From Phycisphaeraceae bacterium (GTDB taxonomy: Bacteria > Planctomycetota > Phycisphaerae > Phycisphaerales > SM1A02), in assembly GCA_004213555.1 (NCBI GenBank), contig SHAP01000003.1, positions 1 through 64,000 on the forward strand: a DNA stretch of 64,000 nt, read 5' to 3'. Every line of letters starts with the position of its first letter. The first letter of the stretch is position 1. Shown here in pieces: positions 36,544-45,462 of this stretch. Both the position numbers and the translations under genes were made by a program. A model generated the notes under the pieces. The model made no database searches and was not told the origin of the DNA. It worked only from the letters and a program-made list of their open reading frames with translations.

Positions 36544-39500
36544 AAGCGGAAAGTGTGACACGCAACCCTTGAACTGCACCATCACGAGCAAACAAGCGCT
36601 GGGACCACTCGCGAGGCAATGCTGAACCGGTCATCTCAGTCTCCCCATTCGCAGTTTGAACTGTGATGGAAGCCGAGGAACCCTTGCGATACAGAACTGG
36701 GACACCACACAACTGAAAGAACACTTCACCGGCCAGAAGCTCCCGTTGCACCATGTGGTTGGATCGGGTGGAGGCCGGCCATTCGTCGTCTTGCATCAGG
36801 CTGGGATTGAAATGAATCTCGCCGTTGCAAAAGCGAACCCCGAGTTCCATGCGTCTTGTCAGCAGTTCCTCTTTGACTTGCCCGGTCATGCCTGGTTGCT
36901 GAGCCCCACGGTCTCCTGGAGTGTGGGAATATGCGTCAATCGGGTACGCGCCGAACTGATGCGGCGTGCGGCGGAAGCCAAGGCCATCTCGGACGCGGTG
37001 GTACAACGCACGCAATCGCTCTTGAATGGCGACGGGTGCATCTTGAGCGTCCTGCACGCACTCGCCGGACGCCACCAACAACTTGGCGACCATGTGCCAG
37101 TAGGTGCAGCCAATCCCTTCATACCCATACATGCCACCAGATCGACCCGTAAACGCATGATGATCAAACACCGACTCGTACAGATTCACCACGTGTTCAA
37201 GATCTTGCTCGACCAGTTTCGTCCAACGCCCGTCTTGTGCAAGTTGGGACAGAACCTCCATCACCCCGCGGCGGTTGACCAAGTCCGGGGCAAAGCGCAC
37301 CACCCCCGCATGATCTTTCACCACCAACTGGCGGTTGTCGGCTTCAACCAGCCGCTGCAAGAGGGCCGATGTCTGGACATCCACCTGCCCCTTGGACAAG
37401 AAATCTTCGATGGACTTGATGGGGTACAACAAGAAGGTGTTGTGGTCCGACCGGTACAGCGTCGAATCAAAGAGTATTTCCAGAAGTTTCGCCGACGCTT
37501 CTGCATCCAGTACGCCCGATGACAAGACGGCCACTTGTCCCTCGAGCATCAGTGGCAGACGTGAAACTTCGGCTTGGCCCTCTGAGAAACGAACGAGGTT
37601 GTAGCCGTCGTAGGTGCCATCCTCCCGCCGGCCGGCACGAATGGTGCTTGCCAACCATGACTCCATGTTTTTGAGCAACTCAAGCAGCGATTCAGCAGAG
37701 ATGGATTGGACCGCGTGTTCGGTCCGCATGCGATGGCGATAAGTCTCAAACGCACTCCCCAGAGCATCAACCGCCGCACGACGGACCGTGGAATCTTGGG
37801 TGGCGGATGCAGGATCGGTCGAGAAGACTTCGCCCAGCGACTCGCACCACGACCAGACCACCGAACGCATCTCGCCGAATTCGGCGTCCTGCAGCAATGT
37901 CTGCAAGAGCTTCACATGCCGATGGAGATACGACGCCGTCACCATGGAGAGTCCGTACCCGGCCAAGGCATTGTTGGCGTCGTTCCACTCGGGCCGCTGG
38001 GTGCACATCCAAATGCCACCGCCTGGCACCAACGTTGACATCTTGGACAACACTGGGATCAGCAATTTTTCCAAAAAGGTGACCTGCAACAAGTCATCGC
38101 CGTCGTGCACCAACCGGCCATCCGACCCAAATTTCTGTCGCCGGGTCTCGCTGAATTCGTGCTGTTCCCAGTCAAAAAGAATGGACTGCCGAGGATCGGC
38201 AACCAATTCTTGGTGAGATTTCAACGCGTAGGGCACGTCGGCAAAAGAGAACATGGGCACCGACAGCCACTCGCGCATCCGGTCGGGATTGATGGAAGCC
38301 GACAATTCAAGCAGTCGACTGAGGTAGGTGATTTGGTGATCGCCCCAGTAGCCAATGTTGCTCCAAGGGTTGTCGGGCTCCGGGACTTCCCAGTCGATGC
38401 CTTCTCGGGTAATCCGATACGGATTGAACCCATCAAGCGTGGTGGCGTTGACAAACTTCAAAATGAAATGGTCCACCCAACCTGGGTGAGACAAACCCAG
38501 CGCTTCCCAATTCTGGAAAATGTCACGCCAGTTGCCCTCATACGCCAAACGGCGTGAACCATCCTCGTGGCGAACTCGAATGTTGAACACGTTCCACGGT
38601 CGGGACGGATCACCATGGCGACGCCCAAACCAAAACGGAAGGTATTCATAAGTCAGTCGAAGCAACTGAAGGTCGTCTTGGGACTGGGCTTCACTCAACA
38701 ACTCGGTGCGGGTGCACCAAGCGTCAGGCGGTCGTGACTCAAGCCAACCCGCATGCTTCGTTGCCACCAGTTGATTCCGTTGGCCCATAAACGCCAAGAA
38801 ATCACCCCAAGGCAACCGCTCGGCTTCCACCGGAATCCCACCCCGCATGTTGTTGAACAGGGTGTTGGAAGCATGATGGATGTCGAGGACAGGATCACCG
38901 CTGCATTGGTGCCCGTCGGTTTGCGCCAACAGATCGTGCATCGCTTCGGTGGCCGCATCTGCTTCAGTGCGAAGCTGAGACAAGGAGATTCCATCAGCCT
39001 GATCGGCCAATGCCGACACCTCAGTTTGGGTGCGGTGCACGTCCGCCACCAAAGCCCACGTCAAGCTTTGGCCTTGGCCAACCTGCCCCTCCACGGCATA
39101 GGCAAACTGGCCCGCACGCCCCGTGGCCCGGCGCATGCTCTGGGGCGCGACCCCTCGAACAAACGACTCCACCGCCAACGGGTCAAGGGTGCTTGAGCCA
39201 TTTCCCACCGCAAAGACAGTTGTCGCACGCAGGGACTCCGCCGGCTCGGCCCGGTCGCTCAAGGCGGTCTCCATGGCGAAGGTGGCCACCGAAGTGGAAC
39301 CAACACGCTCCGAACGGGTGTAGGCGTTGACGAGACAACTCATCGATTGCATCACCGGGAGCGACGCGCCACCAGCTTGCAAATCCCTCAGGGCATCCAA
39401 GACTTGGACTTCGCAAGAATGCTCGCCGGACGCTTCCAGAGAAACAGTTCGAACAAAACCATGTTCATTGCTGAAGGTCCACCACGCACGGGCCACCAAG

Positions 39501-39865
39501 CCCAGTCCTTGATGATGCGATTCAAAGACAATGCGGTCGCCCAACACACTTTTGGCCAAATGCCGACGCTCTTGCGCCCCTGCACGGCCCGTGAAGGGCG
39601 CCCACAATTCGTTCCCCACCCGGATGCCCGTCCAAGGACCACTGAAGGCATCCACGGCATGCAAGAGGTCATCGGTGCGGTACGGAAAAAGAGAGTGCTG
39701 GGCGTTCACGCGGCCTGCGGTAAGCCCTCCGCGGGAAGAGATGTACATCCAGTGCTCTTCCGGACTCACCACGGTCAGCAAGAAAGGCTCCATCAAATGA
39801 GTGTCGAGAATGCGGTAGCAATCCACGCCGTCGATGCGGCACAGACCTTCAGTGTGCGGGCTCAT
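36542..39865 (-). CDS. GH94/GH149/GH161-type beta-glucan phosphorylase
   Basis: 1107 residues with no signal peptide, so cytoplasmic. The layout is that of clan GH-Q phosphorylases: an N-terminal beta-sandwich, a linker, an (alpha/alpha)6 barrel and a C-terminal beta domain. The catalytic acid region reads RPEWNDANNALAGYGLSM, with Asp629 as likely general acid. The size exceeds GH94 cellobiose phosphorylases (about 800) and fits the large beta-1,3-oligoglucan phosphorylases. It follows the MalG-type permease after 3 nt, so it is the last gene of the import operon. It would turn imported oligosaccharides into glucose 1-phosphate. Family choice within the clan is uncertain; substrate is inferred from the neighbouring laminarinases. 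Confidence 0.8.
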   Translation of the reverse strand: MSPHTEGLCRIDGVDCYRILDTHLMEPFLLTVVSPEEHWMYISSRGGLTAGRVNAQHSLFPYRTDDLLHAVDAFSGPWTGIRVGNELWAPFTGRAGAQERRHLAKSVLGDRIVFESHHQGLGLVARAWWTFSNEHGFVRTVSLEASGEHSCEVQVLDALRDLQAGGASLPVMQSMSCLVNAYTRSERVGSTSVATFAMETALSDRAEPAESLRATTVFAVGNGSSTLDPLAVESFVRGVAPQSMRRATGRAGQFAYAVEGQVGQGQSLTWALVADVHRTQTEVSALADQADGISLSQLRTEADAATEAMHDLLAQTDGHQCSGDPVLDIHHASNTLFNNMRGGIPVEAERLPWGDFLAFMGQRNQLVATKHAGWLESRPPDAWCTRTELLSEAQSQDDLQLLRLTYEYLPFWFGRRHGDPSRPWNVFNIRVRHEDGSRRLAYEGNWRDIFQNWEALGLSHPGWVDHFILKFVNATTLDGFNPYRITREGIDWEVPEPDNPWSNIGYWGDHQITYLSRLLELSASINPDRMREWLSVPMFSFADVPYALKSHQELVADPRQSILFDWEQHEFSETRRQKFGSDGRLVHDGDDLLQVTFLEKLLIPVLSKMSTLVPGGGIWMCTQRPEWNDANNALAGYGLSMVTASYLHRHVKLLQTLLQDAEFGEMRSVVWSWCESLGEVFSTDPASATQDSTVRRAAVDALGSAFETYRHRMRTEHAVQSISAESLLELLKNMESWLASTIRAGRREDGTYDGYNLVRFSEGQAEVSRLPLMLEGQVAVLSSGVLDAEASAKLLEILFDSTLYRSDHNTFLLYPIKSIEDFLSKGQVDVQTSALLQRLVEADNRQLVVKDHAGVVRFAPDLVNRRGVMEVLSQLAQDGRWTKLVEQDLEHVVNLYESVFDHHAFTGRSGGMYGYEGIGCTYWHMVAKLLVASGECVQDAQDAPVAIQERLRALYHRVRDGLGFRRTPHQFGAYPIDAYSHTPGDRGAQQPGMTGQVKEELLTRRMELGVRFCNGEIHFNPSLMQDDEWPASTRSNHMVQRELLAGEVFFQLCGVPVLYRKGSSASITVQTANGETEMTGSALPREWSQRLFARDGAVQGLRVTLSA

Positions 39866-39868
39866 GGA

Positions 39869-40717
39869 TCAGCCTTTGGTTCCGCTCGTCGAAATACCTT
39901 CGACAAACGAGCGTTGGGTCAAAAGAAAGAGCACCAAGACCGGACCAACCATCAGGGTGGTCGCGCTCATCAAGAGATGCCATGGGGTGGTGCCCAAGCG
40001 GGACATGAACAGTTGCAAGCCGAGGGCCAGCGTGAACTGATCGCGATGGGACAAGAAAATGAGTGGTCCAACAAAGTCGTTCCACACAAACATGAAGTGC
40101 AACAGCGCCACCACCAGCAAAGCTGGAGTGGCCAAAGGAAGCATGATGTGCCGAAAAATGCCGAAGTGACCACAGCCATCGATGCGGGCGGCATCGTCCA
40201 GTTCGCGAGGAATGGTCATGAAGAATTGACGCATCAAGAAAATGCTGAATGCGTTGCCAAACCAAGCCGGAACCCACAGGGGACCAAACGTCCCGATGAG
40301 ACCAAGCTCTCGGAACATCGTGAACAACGGGACCATGATCACAGGGAATGGCACCATCATGGTGGCCAGCATCAACATGAAGAGCGGCTTGCTGCCCGAC
40401 CAACGCACTCGGGCAAAGGCATACGCCACCATCGCGCTGGAAACCACCGTGCCGCTGACCGCCAAAATGGCCACCAACAATGTGTTGCGGAGATAGCGCC
40501 GGAAGTCCAGCGTGCCATCGGTCATCACCGTGTCCAGATTGCTGGCCAAGTTGCCTGGCATTTCGCCCGCGGTTTCTGGGAAGAGCGTCTGCCCCCCCTC
40601 GGCGAAGCGCTCACCTTCTCCCCCGGCGATCAGCAGCATGTACCCAATAGGGAACAGAGCAACGGCCGTCACCAACGTGAGCAAGACGTAAACCAAGGTG
40701 GTGCGAACTCTTTCCAT
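39869..40717 (-). CDS. carbohydrate ABC transporter permease (MalG type)
   Basis: 282 residues from ATG 40717, whose bases overlap the stop of the MalF-type gene. Six helices are expected. The EAA loop, which contacts the ATPase, is seen as ELDDAARIDGCGHFGIFRHIMLPLATPAL. MVPFPVIMVPLFTMF and VWNDFVGPLIFL are typical of CUT1 permeases. The longer open frame upstream overlaps the partner permease and is discarded. Confidence 0.92.
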   Translation of the reverse strand: MERVRTTLVYVLLTLVTAVALFPIGYMLLIAGGEGERFAEGGQTLFPETAGEMPGNLASNLDTVMTDGTLDFRRYLRNTLLVAILAVSGTVVSSAMVAYAFARVRWSGSKPLFMLMLATMMVPFPVIMVPLFTMFRELGLIGTFGPLWVPAWFGNAFSIFLMRQFFMTIPRELDDAARIDGCGHFGIFRHIMLPLATPALLVVALLHFMFVWNDFVGPLIFLSHRDQFTLALGLQLFMSRLGTTPWHLLMSATTLMVGPVLVLFLLTQRSFVEGISTSGTKG

Positions 40718-41589
40718 CAGGCGCCTCGGTAGTACACAAACCGTTGCCCAAGCAACAGGACCAAGCCGGTCAACACCAAAATGGCAGCGAATTGCACCAA
40801 GCCAAGCACGGAGGCATATCCCATGTCGCCGTATTGGAACGCTTGGTCGTAGACATACATTGCAAAGAAGTACGTGGAACGTCCCGGTCCTCCACCGGTC
40901 ATGACCAGAGGGATCACAAAGACTTGAGCCGCGTTGATGATGCCAATGACCACGTTGAACAAGATCACCGGCGAAATCATCGGCAAGGTCACATGGACAA
41001 ATCTTCCCCATGACCCCACCCCATCAAGCGAAGCCGCTTCATGCAATTGCTTGGGAACGTCGCGCAAGCCAGCGAGGTAAATCACCACCGCGGGTCCCAC
41101 GCCCCACAAACTCATCATCAAGAGCGCGGTCCACGCCCAAGCCCCAGAACCAAACCAGTTGGGACCTTCGACACCGATGAGCCCGAGCAATTGATTGGCC
41201 GCACCCAGCTCACCATCAAAGCCAAGCTTGAAGATGGCCGCCACGGCAATCAAAGGCAGAACCGACGGCACAAAGACGGCCGAACGCCAGAACGCTTGAA
41301 ATTGCGCGGGCTTGGACAGCAACACCGCCAGAGCAATCGACAGCACGGTCCCTACCACAATCGAAAGCAACCCAAAGAAAAACGTGTTCCAGGCCACGGT
41401 GCCCAAGATTGGATCATCCGCCAATCTGGCGAAGTTCTTGGTGCCCACCATGATCGGGGGTTCCAAAAGGGTGTAATCCGTAAAGGCGTACCAAATCCCC
41501 AAGCCAACGGGCAACGCGGTGAACAGCATGAAGCCGGCAAGCCATGGTGCCGCCCACGGCAAAAAGGTCAGAAAGCCGTCGCGCTTCAC
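40717..41589 (-). CDS. carbohydrate ABC transporter permease (MalF type)
   Basis: 290 residues. Six helices; the EAA loop is QLHEAASLDGVGSWGRFVHVTLPMISPVI. N-terminal FLPWAAPWLAGFMLFTALPVG and C-terminal VIPLVMTGGGPGRSTYFFAMYVYDQAF are CUT1 hallmarks. Its start overlaps the solute-binding protein stop by 4 nt, and its stop overlaps the next permease start. Confidence 0.93.
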   Translation of the reverse strand: MKRDGFLTFLPWAAPWLAGFMLFTALPVGLGIWYAFTDYTLLEPPIMVGTKNFARLADDPILGTVAWNTFFFGLLSIVVGTVLSIALAVLLSKPAQFQAFWRSAVFVPSVLPLIAVAAIFKLGFDGELGAANQLLGLIGVEGPNWFGSGAWAWTALLMMSLWGVGPAVVIYLAGLRDVPKQLHEAASLDGVGSWGRFVHVTLPMISPVILFNVVIGIINAAQVFVIPLVMTGGGPGRSTYFFAMYVYDQAFQYGDMGYASVLGLVQFAAILVLTGLVLLLGQRFVYYRGA

Positions 41590-42935
41590 AGTCGAGACTC
41601 CCGCAACGCCCGGCGGGCTGCGGCCCGGGTCAGTTGGGCTTGAACCTCTTCTTGAACTCGTGCGAAGGCTTCAGCAGGAGTGGTCTGCAAGACATCGATT
41701 TGGCTCATTCCTGCACCCAAAGAGTTGCTGAACTCGGGCCAGACTTCAGTAAAAGGTTCAGCAAACGCATTGGCGCTCACCATGATGTTCTGATGCACCT
41801 CAATGGAGCGATTGGGATGCTCAGCAATGAACGAACCGCTTGGTTTGACCAAAGGCGATGGCTTTCCGTGACCCGAAGCCAAGCGCTCTAAGTTTTCTGG
41901 TTGCTGCAAGAACGAAACGAACGCCAAAGATCCGTCGGGATGTCTCACATTTCTTGGCACCACCAACACATCGCATTCGATGGATCCGTGGGGGTTGGCT
42001 GGATCTTGCACGGACGGATCCACCGGAAATGGCGTGGCGGCGTAATCCATCAAGTTGTCGCCCATTTCCTCTTGCATGAACTTGGCAACCCAAGGCCCTT
42101 GCAAAGTGGTGGCCAAGCGACCGCTGAAGAAGTTGCGGTACGGCGACGGGTTGTCCACCAAGGCCCCTTGGAACCGGCGCAGGTTCTCAAGGCCCCAGCG
42201 CCGCGGGAACGACTGAACCCACTCATACGCGCGAATCATGCCCGGGCTGTTCACCATGGCCTGATCGGTGGCGGCGTCGTACATGTGACCACCAAAGAAT
42301 GGACCGTACGACCAGTTCCACCAGCCAGGATCACCTGGCAAAAAACCGGCACGCTCAACCTTGCCTTCGGTGTTGCGGATGGTCAGGGCATTGATGACCT
42401 CATCAAATTCAGGAATGGTGGCCGGAGGTTGATCGGGGTCGAAGCCGAACTCTCGGAACATCGCGCGGTCGTAGTACAACGCAATCGATGAACACGTGGT
42501 CGGGGCCGCGTCTTGGACATCACCAAAGAGAATGGGCCGCAACACCGATGCGTAGTCGTCTCGGCTCCGCCCCAAAGATTCCAGAGACAACAACGCGCCC
42601 GAGCGGCGGAAAAAGGGAATGTTGCGGTGCCAGAGCCCCAGCAAGTCGGGTGGGTCTTCCGCGGCAATCGCAATCTTTGCTTTGCGGTCGAGTCCACTGA
42701 CACTGAGATAGTTCACCCACCATCGATCTTGACTGGCGTTGAATGCATCAACCACGGTCTGCATCGCGGCGGCTTCGTGACCCGTCCACTTTTCCCAGTA
42801 ATCCAACACGATTCGGCCGGCAGGCATGTCGTTGCGTCGCGTGCCCCCCAAAAAGGCATAGCCGGCGGCGGCCGCACCGAAAGTTCCGAGGGCGGCACGT
42901 CTGGTGATGGAAGTTTGGGAATCCAAGAAATTCAT
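41586..42935 (-). CDS. extracellular solute-binding protein, sugar type, Tat-exported
   Basis: 449 residues from ATG 42935. The signal has a twin-arginine motif (TSITRRAALGTFGAAAAGYAF), unusual for binding proteins but known in planctomycetes. The mature protein has the family 1 pattern: VLDYWEKWTGHEAAAMQTVVDAFNAS, SIALYYDRAMFREFGFDP, FFSGRLATTLQGPWVAKFM. It begins the operon SBP-MalF-MalG-phosphorylase. Without a visible lipobox it would be free or membrane-tethered by an uncleaved signal. Confidence 0.9.
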   Translation of the reverse strand: MNFLDSQTSITRRAALGTFGAAAAGYAFLGGTRRNDMPAGRIVLDYWEKWTGHEAAAMQTVVDAFNASQDRWWVNYLSVSGLDRKAKIAIAAEDPPDLLGLWHRNIPFFRRSGALLSLESLGRSRDDYASVLRPILFGDVQDAAPTTCSSIALYYDRAMFREFGFDPDQPPATIPEFDEVINALTIRNTEGKVERAGFLPGDPGWWNWSYGPFFGGHMYDAATDQAMVNSPGMIRAYEWVQSFPRRWGLENLRRFQGALVDNPSPYRNFFSGRLATTLQGPWVAKFMQEEMGDNLMDYAATPFPVDPSVQDPANPHGSIECDVLVVPRNVRHPDGSLAFVSFLQQPENLERLASGHGKPSPLVKPSGSFIAEHPNRSIEVHQNIMVSANAFAEPFTEVWPEFSNSLGAGMSQIDVLQTTPAEAFARVQEEVQAQLTRAAARRALRESRL

Positions 42936-42976
42936 TCTAATCCGAACCCGCAGAAATGCCTCTACACTCATGGGCT

Positions 42977-44035
42977 ATGGCCGAAGTGCGACTGCGTTCG
43001 ATCGAAAAGCAATTCTCTGGTGGCGTCCATGCGGTGAAACCGTGCGATCTCGACATCAGAGATGGAGAATTTTTGGTCTTGGTTGGCCCCTCTGGGTGCG
43101 GGAAATCCACCTTGCTCCGCATGATCGCCGGTTTGGAGGAGCCGAGCGGCGGCACCATCAACATCGGCAGTCGTGATGTCACACACGTTGATCCGGCCGA
43201 CCGAGACATCGCGATGGTGTTTCAGAATTACGCCCTCTATCCCCACAAGAACGCAAAGGAAAACATGGCATTCGCTTTGCGACTTCGCAAGATTCCCAAA
43301 GCAGAACGAGAACGACGAATTACCGAGACGGCAAAGATGCTGGGCATCGAGGAATTGATGAACCGAAAGCCTGGCGCGATGTCGGGCGGTCAGCAGCAAC
43401 GGGTCGCGTTGGGCCGGGCCATCGTGCGCGATCCGGCTTGCTTCTTGTTTGACGAGCCACTGTCCAACCTCGACGCCAAGATGCGAAACCACACCCGCTC
43501 GGAGCTGCGTCGACTGCACAAAGAGCTGCAAACCACCAGCGTGTACGTCACCCACGACCAAGAAGAAGCCATGACCTTGGGTGATCGCGTCGCGGTGATG
43601 AAGGACGGCGTGATGCAACAACTGGGCACACCACTCGAGGTGTACCGCGCGCCAGCCAATCTCTTTGTGGCCGGCTTCATTGGCACCCCCGCCATGAACC
43701 TCATGCCAGGTGAGGCGAAAGATGGCCAGGCCACTTTGGCTTCTGGCTTCCAGGTCAGCGTCCCAGATTCACTCAATGGCACCATCACCGTAGGGGTTCG
43801 CCCCCAGCACTTCCGCGTCGCCTCCGACAGCGACCAAGGTGCGGTCGAATTGACGGCTCGCTTGGTCGAACCTCTCGGTGACTTGGCCGATGTGCACTTG
43901 GAAGCAGCCGATGGCTCCACCCTTTTGGCCAGGCTGGATTCCGAATGGGCGCCGACCGAAGGTGCAACTTGCCCCATCGTCATCGACCGCGACCGCCACC
44001 ACTGCTTTGACAGCTCTGGCCAACGGGTCAACTGA
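42977..44035 (+). CDS. ugpC: ABC transporter ATP-binding protein, MalK/UgpC type
   Basis: 352 residues from ATG 42977. Walker A GPSGCGKST, signature MSGGQQQRVALGRA, Walker B CFLFDEPLSNLDAKMR, H-loop YVTHDQEEAMTLGD, and a C-terminal TOBE-type regulatory domain (about 235-350). It diverges from the solute-binding protein gene with only 41 bp between starts, so both promoters and any shared operator must lie in or next to that gap. It is the natural motor of the two permeases. Confidence 0.94.
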   Translation: MAEVRLRSIEKQFSGGVHAVKPCDLDIRDGEFLVLVGPSGCGKSTLLRMIAGLEEPSGGTINIGSRDVTHVDPADRDIAMVFQNYALYPHKNAKENMAFALRLRKIPKAERERRITETAKMLGIEELMNRKPGAMSGGQQQRVALGRAIVRDPACFLFDEPLSNLDAKMRNHTRSELRRLHKELQTTSVYVTHDQEEAMTLGDRVAVMKDGVMQQLGTPLEVYRAPANLFVAGFIGTPAMNLMPGEAKDGQATLASGFQVSVPDSLNGTITVGVRPQHFRVASDSDQGAVELTARLVEPLGDLADVHLEAADGSTLLARLDSEWAPTEGATCPIVIDRDRHHCFDSSGQRVN

Positions 44036-44047
44036 TCGACGCGTGAA

Positions 44048-45415
44048 TCAGGCGGGGCTTTCGGCCAACTTCGCACCATTGGATTCGATGATGGTGCGGT
44101 ACCACCGTGCGGAATCCTTCAAGGTGCGAACTTGCGTCTGGTAGTCCACATGGATCAATCCAAAGCGCTTGGTGTACCCCTCGCCCCATTCGAAATTGTC
44201 CATGATGGACCAGTGGAAGTACCCGTGCACTTCGGTCCCATCCGCGATGGCTTTTTCCAGCTCCAACAAATACTGCCGCGTGAAGTCGATGCGCTGTCCG
44301 TCGCGGACGCGACCATCAAGACCCACCCAGTCCATGGAAGCCAATCCGTTTTCGGTGATCACCACGGGCAAATCAAAATGCTTGTGCGCCCAATAAGGCC
44401 CCCAACGCAAGGCCGCGGGGGTCACCGGCCAATCGAAGCAGGTGATGGGATGACCCACGGCGTGAGGCACGTGTTCGGGCTCTCCATCGGCTCCAGCTTT
44501 CACCACCCCACCTTGGTAGATGTTGAGTCCCACGAAATCCATGGGCTGCTTGATGGTGTTGAAGTCTGAGTCTGGGAACTCCGGCATGTGCTCGGCGTAG
44601 GTCTTCAAGCCGGCTTCTGGGTAATGCCCCAAGCATGCCGGCTCGAACCACCACGCGTTGTTGAAGTGGTTGCCAAACTCCACACTCTTCTGAACCTTTT
44701 CTGCCGCGGCGTAATCTTCCGGCGAGTCGGTGGCCGGAATGGTGGCTTGTCCAACTGGAGCAATGCCAATGCGTCCTGGCTTGCTGCACGATGCCCGCAA
44801 GACCTGGACGGCTTTTCCGTGGGCCAACAGGGTGTGGTGACCGGCAAGAAGTTGTTCGCGCGTGGTCAAGGTCAAGCCGGGAGCATGAACCGCGTTGCGA
44901 TGGCCATGATCGATGTACACCTGTGGTTCATTGAGGGTCATCCAATGGGTGACTCGATCGCCCAGTCGCTTGGCCACGACGTCGGTGTACCCCGCGAACC
45001 AATCAGCGCTTTCCCGGTTCAGCCACCCACCTTGTTGGAAGACTTTGGAGGGAAAATCCCAGTGGTACAAGGTAACCCACGGAGTGATGTTGTTGGCAAG
45101 CAAGGTGTCGATCAGCCGGTCGTAGAACGCCAGTCCTTCCTCATTCACGGCCCCTGTCCCGTCGGGAAGTATGCGAGGCCAGGCCAGCGACAATCGATAC
45201 GCCTGAAGACCGATCTCACCCATCAGGGCGATGTCTTCTTCGAAGCGGTGGTAGTGATCACACGCCACAGACCCACTGTGACCCTGCTTCACAGCATCCG
45301 GGCGATCGCAATAATCATCCCAGACACTCGGCTTTCGTCCCCCCACACTGGCGGCCCCTTCGATCTGATACGCGGCCGCCGCAGCGCCCCACACAAAATC
45401 GTCTTTGAATGGCAT
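44048..45415 (-). CDS. GH1 beta-glucosidase
   Basis: 455 residues from ATG 45415, with GGGAGA upstream; no signal peptide, so cytoplasmic. N-terminal signature FVWGAAAAAYQIEGA; acid/base Glu163 in WMTLNEPQ; nucleophile Glu355 in VVITENGLAS; YFHWSIMDNFEWGEGY near the end. It would release glucose from short beta-glucosides brought in by the transporter. It converges on the ATPase gene and diverges from the GH16-DUF4174 gene across 47 bp. Confidence 0.95.
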   Translation of the reverse strand: MPFKDDFVWGAAAAAYQIEGAASVGGRKPSVWDDYCDRPDAVKQGHSGSVACDHYHRFEEDIALMGEIGLQAYRLSLAWPRILPDGTGAVNEEGLAFYDRLIDTLLANNITPWVTLYHWDFPSKVFQQGGWLNRESADWFAGYTDVVAKRLGDRVTHWMTLNEPQVYIDHGHRNAVHAPGLTLTTREQLLAGHHTLLAHGKAVQVLRASCSKPGRIGIAPVGQATIPATDSPEDYAAAEKVQKSVEFGNHFNNAWWFEPACLGHYPEAGLKTYAEHMPEFPDSDFNTIKQPMDFVGLNIYQGGVVKAGADGEPEHVPHAVGHPITCFDWPVTPAALRWGPYWAHKHFDLPVVITENGLASMDWVGLDGRVRDGQRIDFTRQYLLELEKAIADGTEVHGYFHWSIMDNFEWGEGYTKRFGLIHVDYQTQVRTLKDSARWYRTIIESNGAKLAESPA

Positions 45416-45462
45416 GCAAAATCTCCCAAGAGTCTTCGAATGAAGGGACATACAGTAACCAC

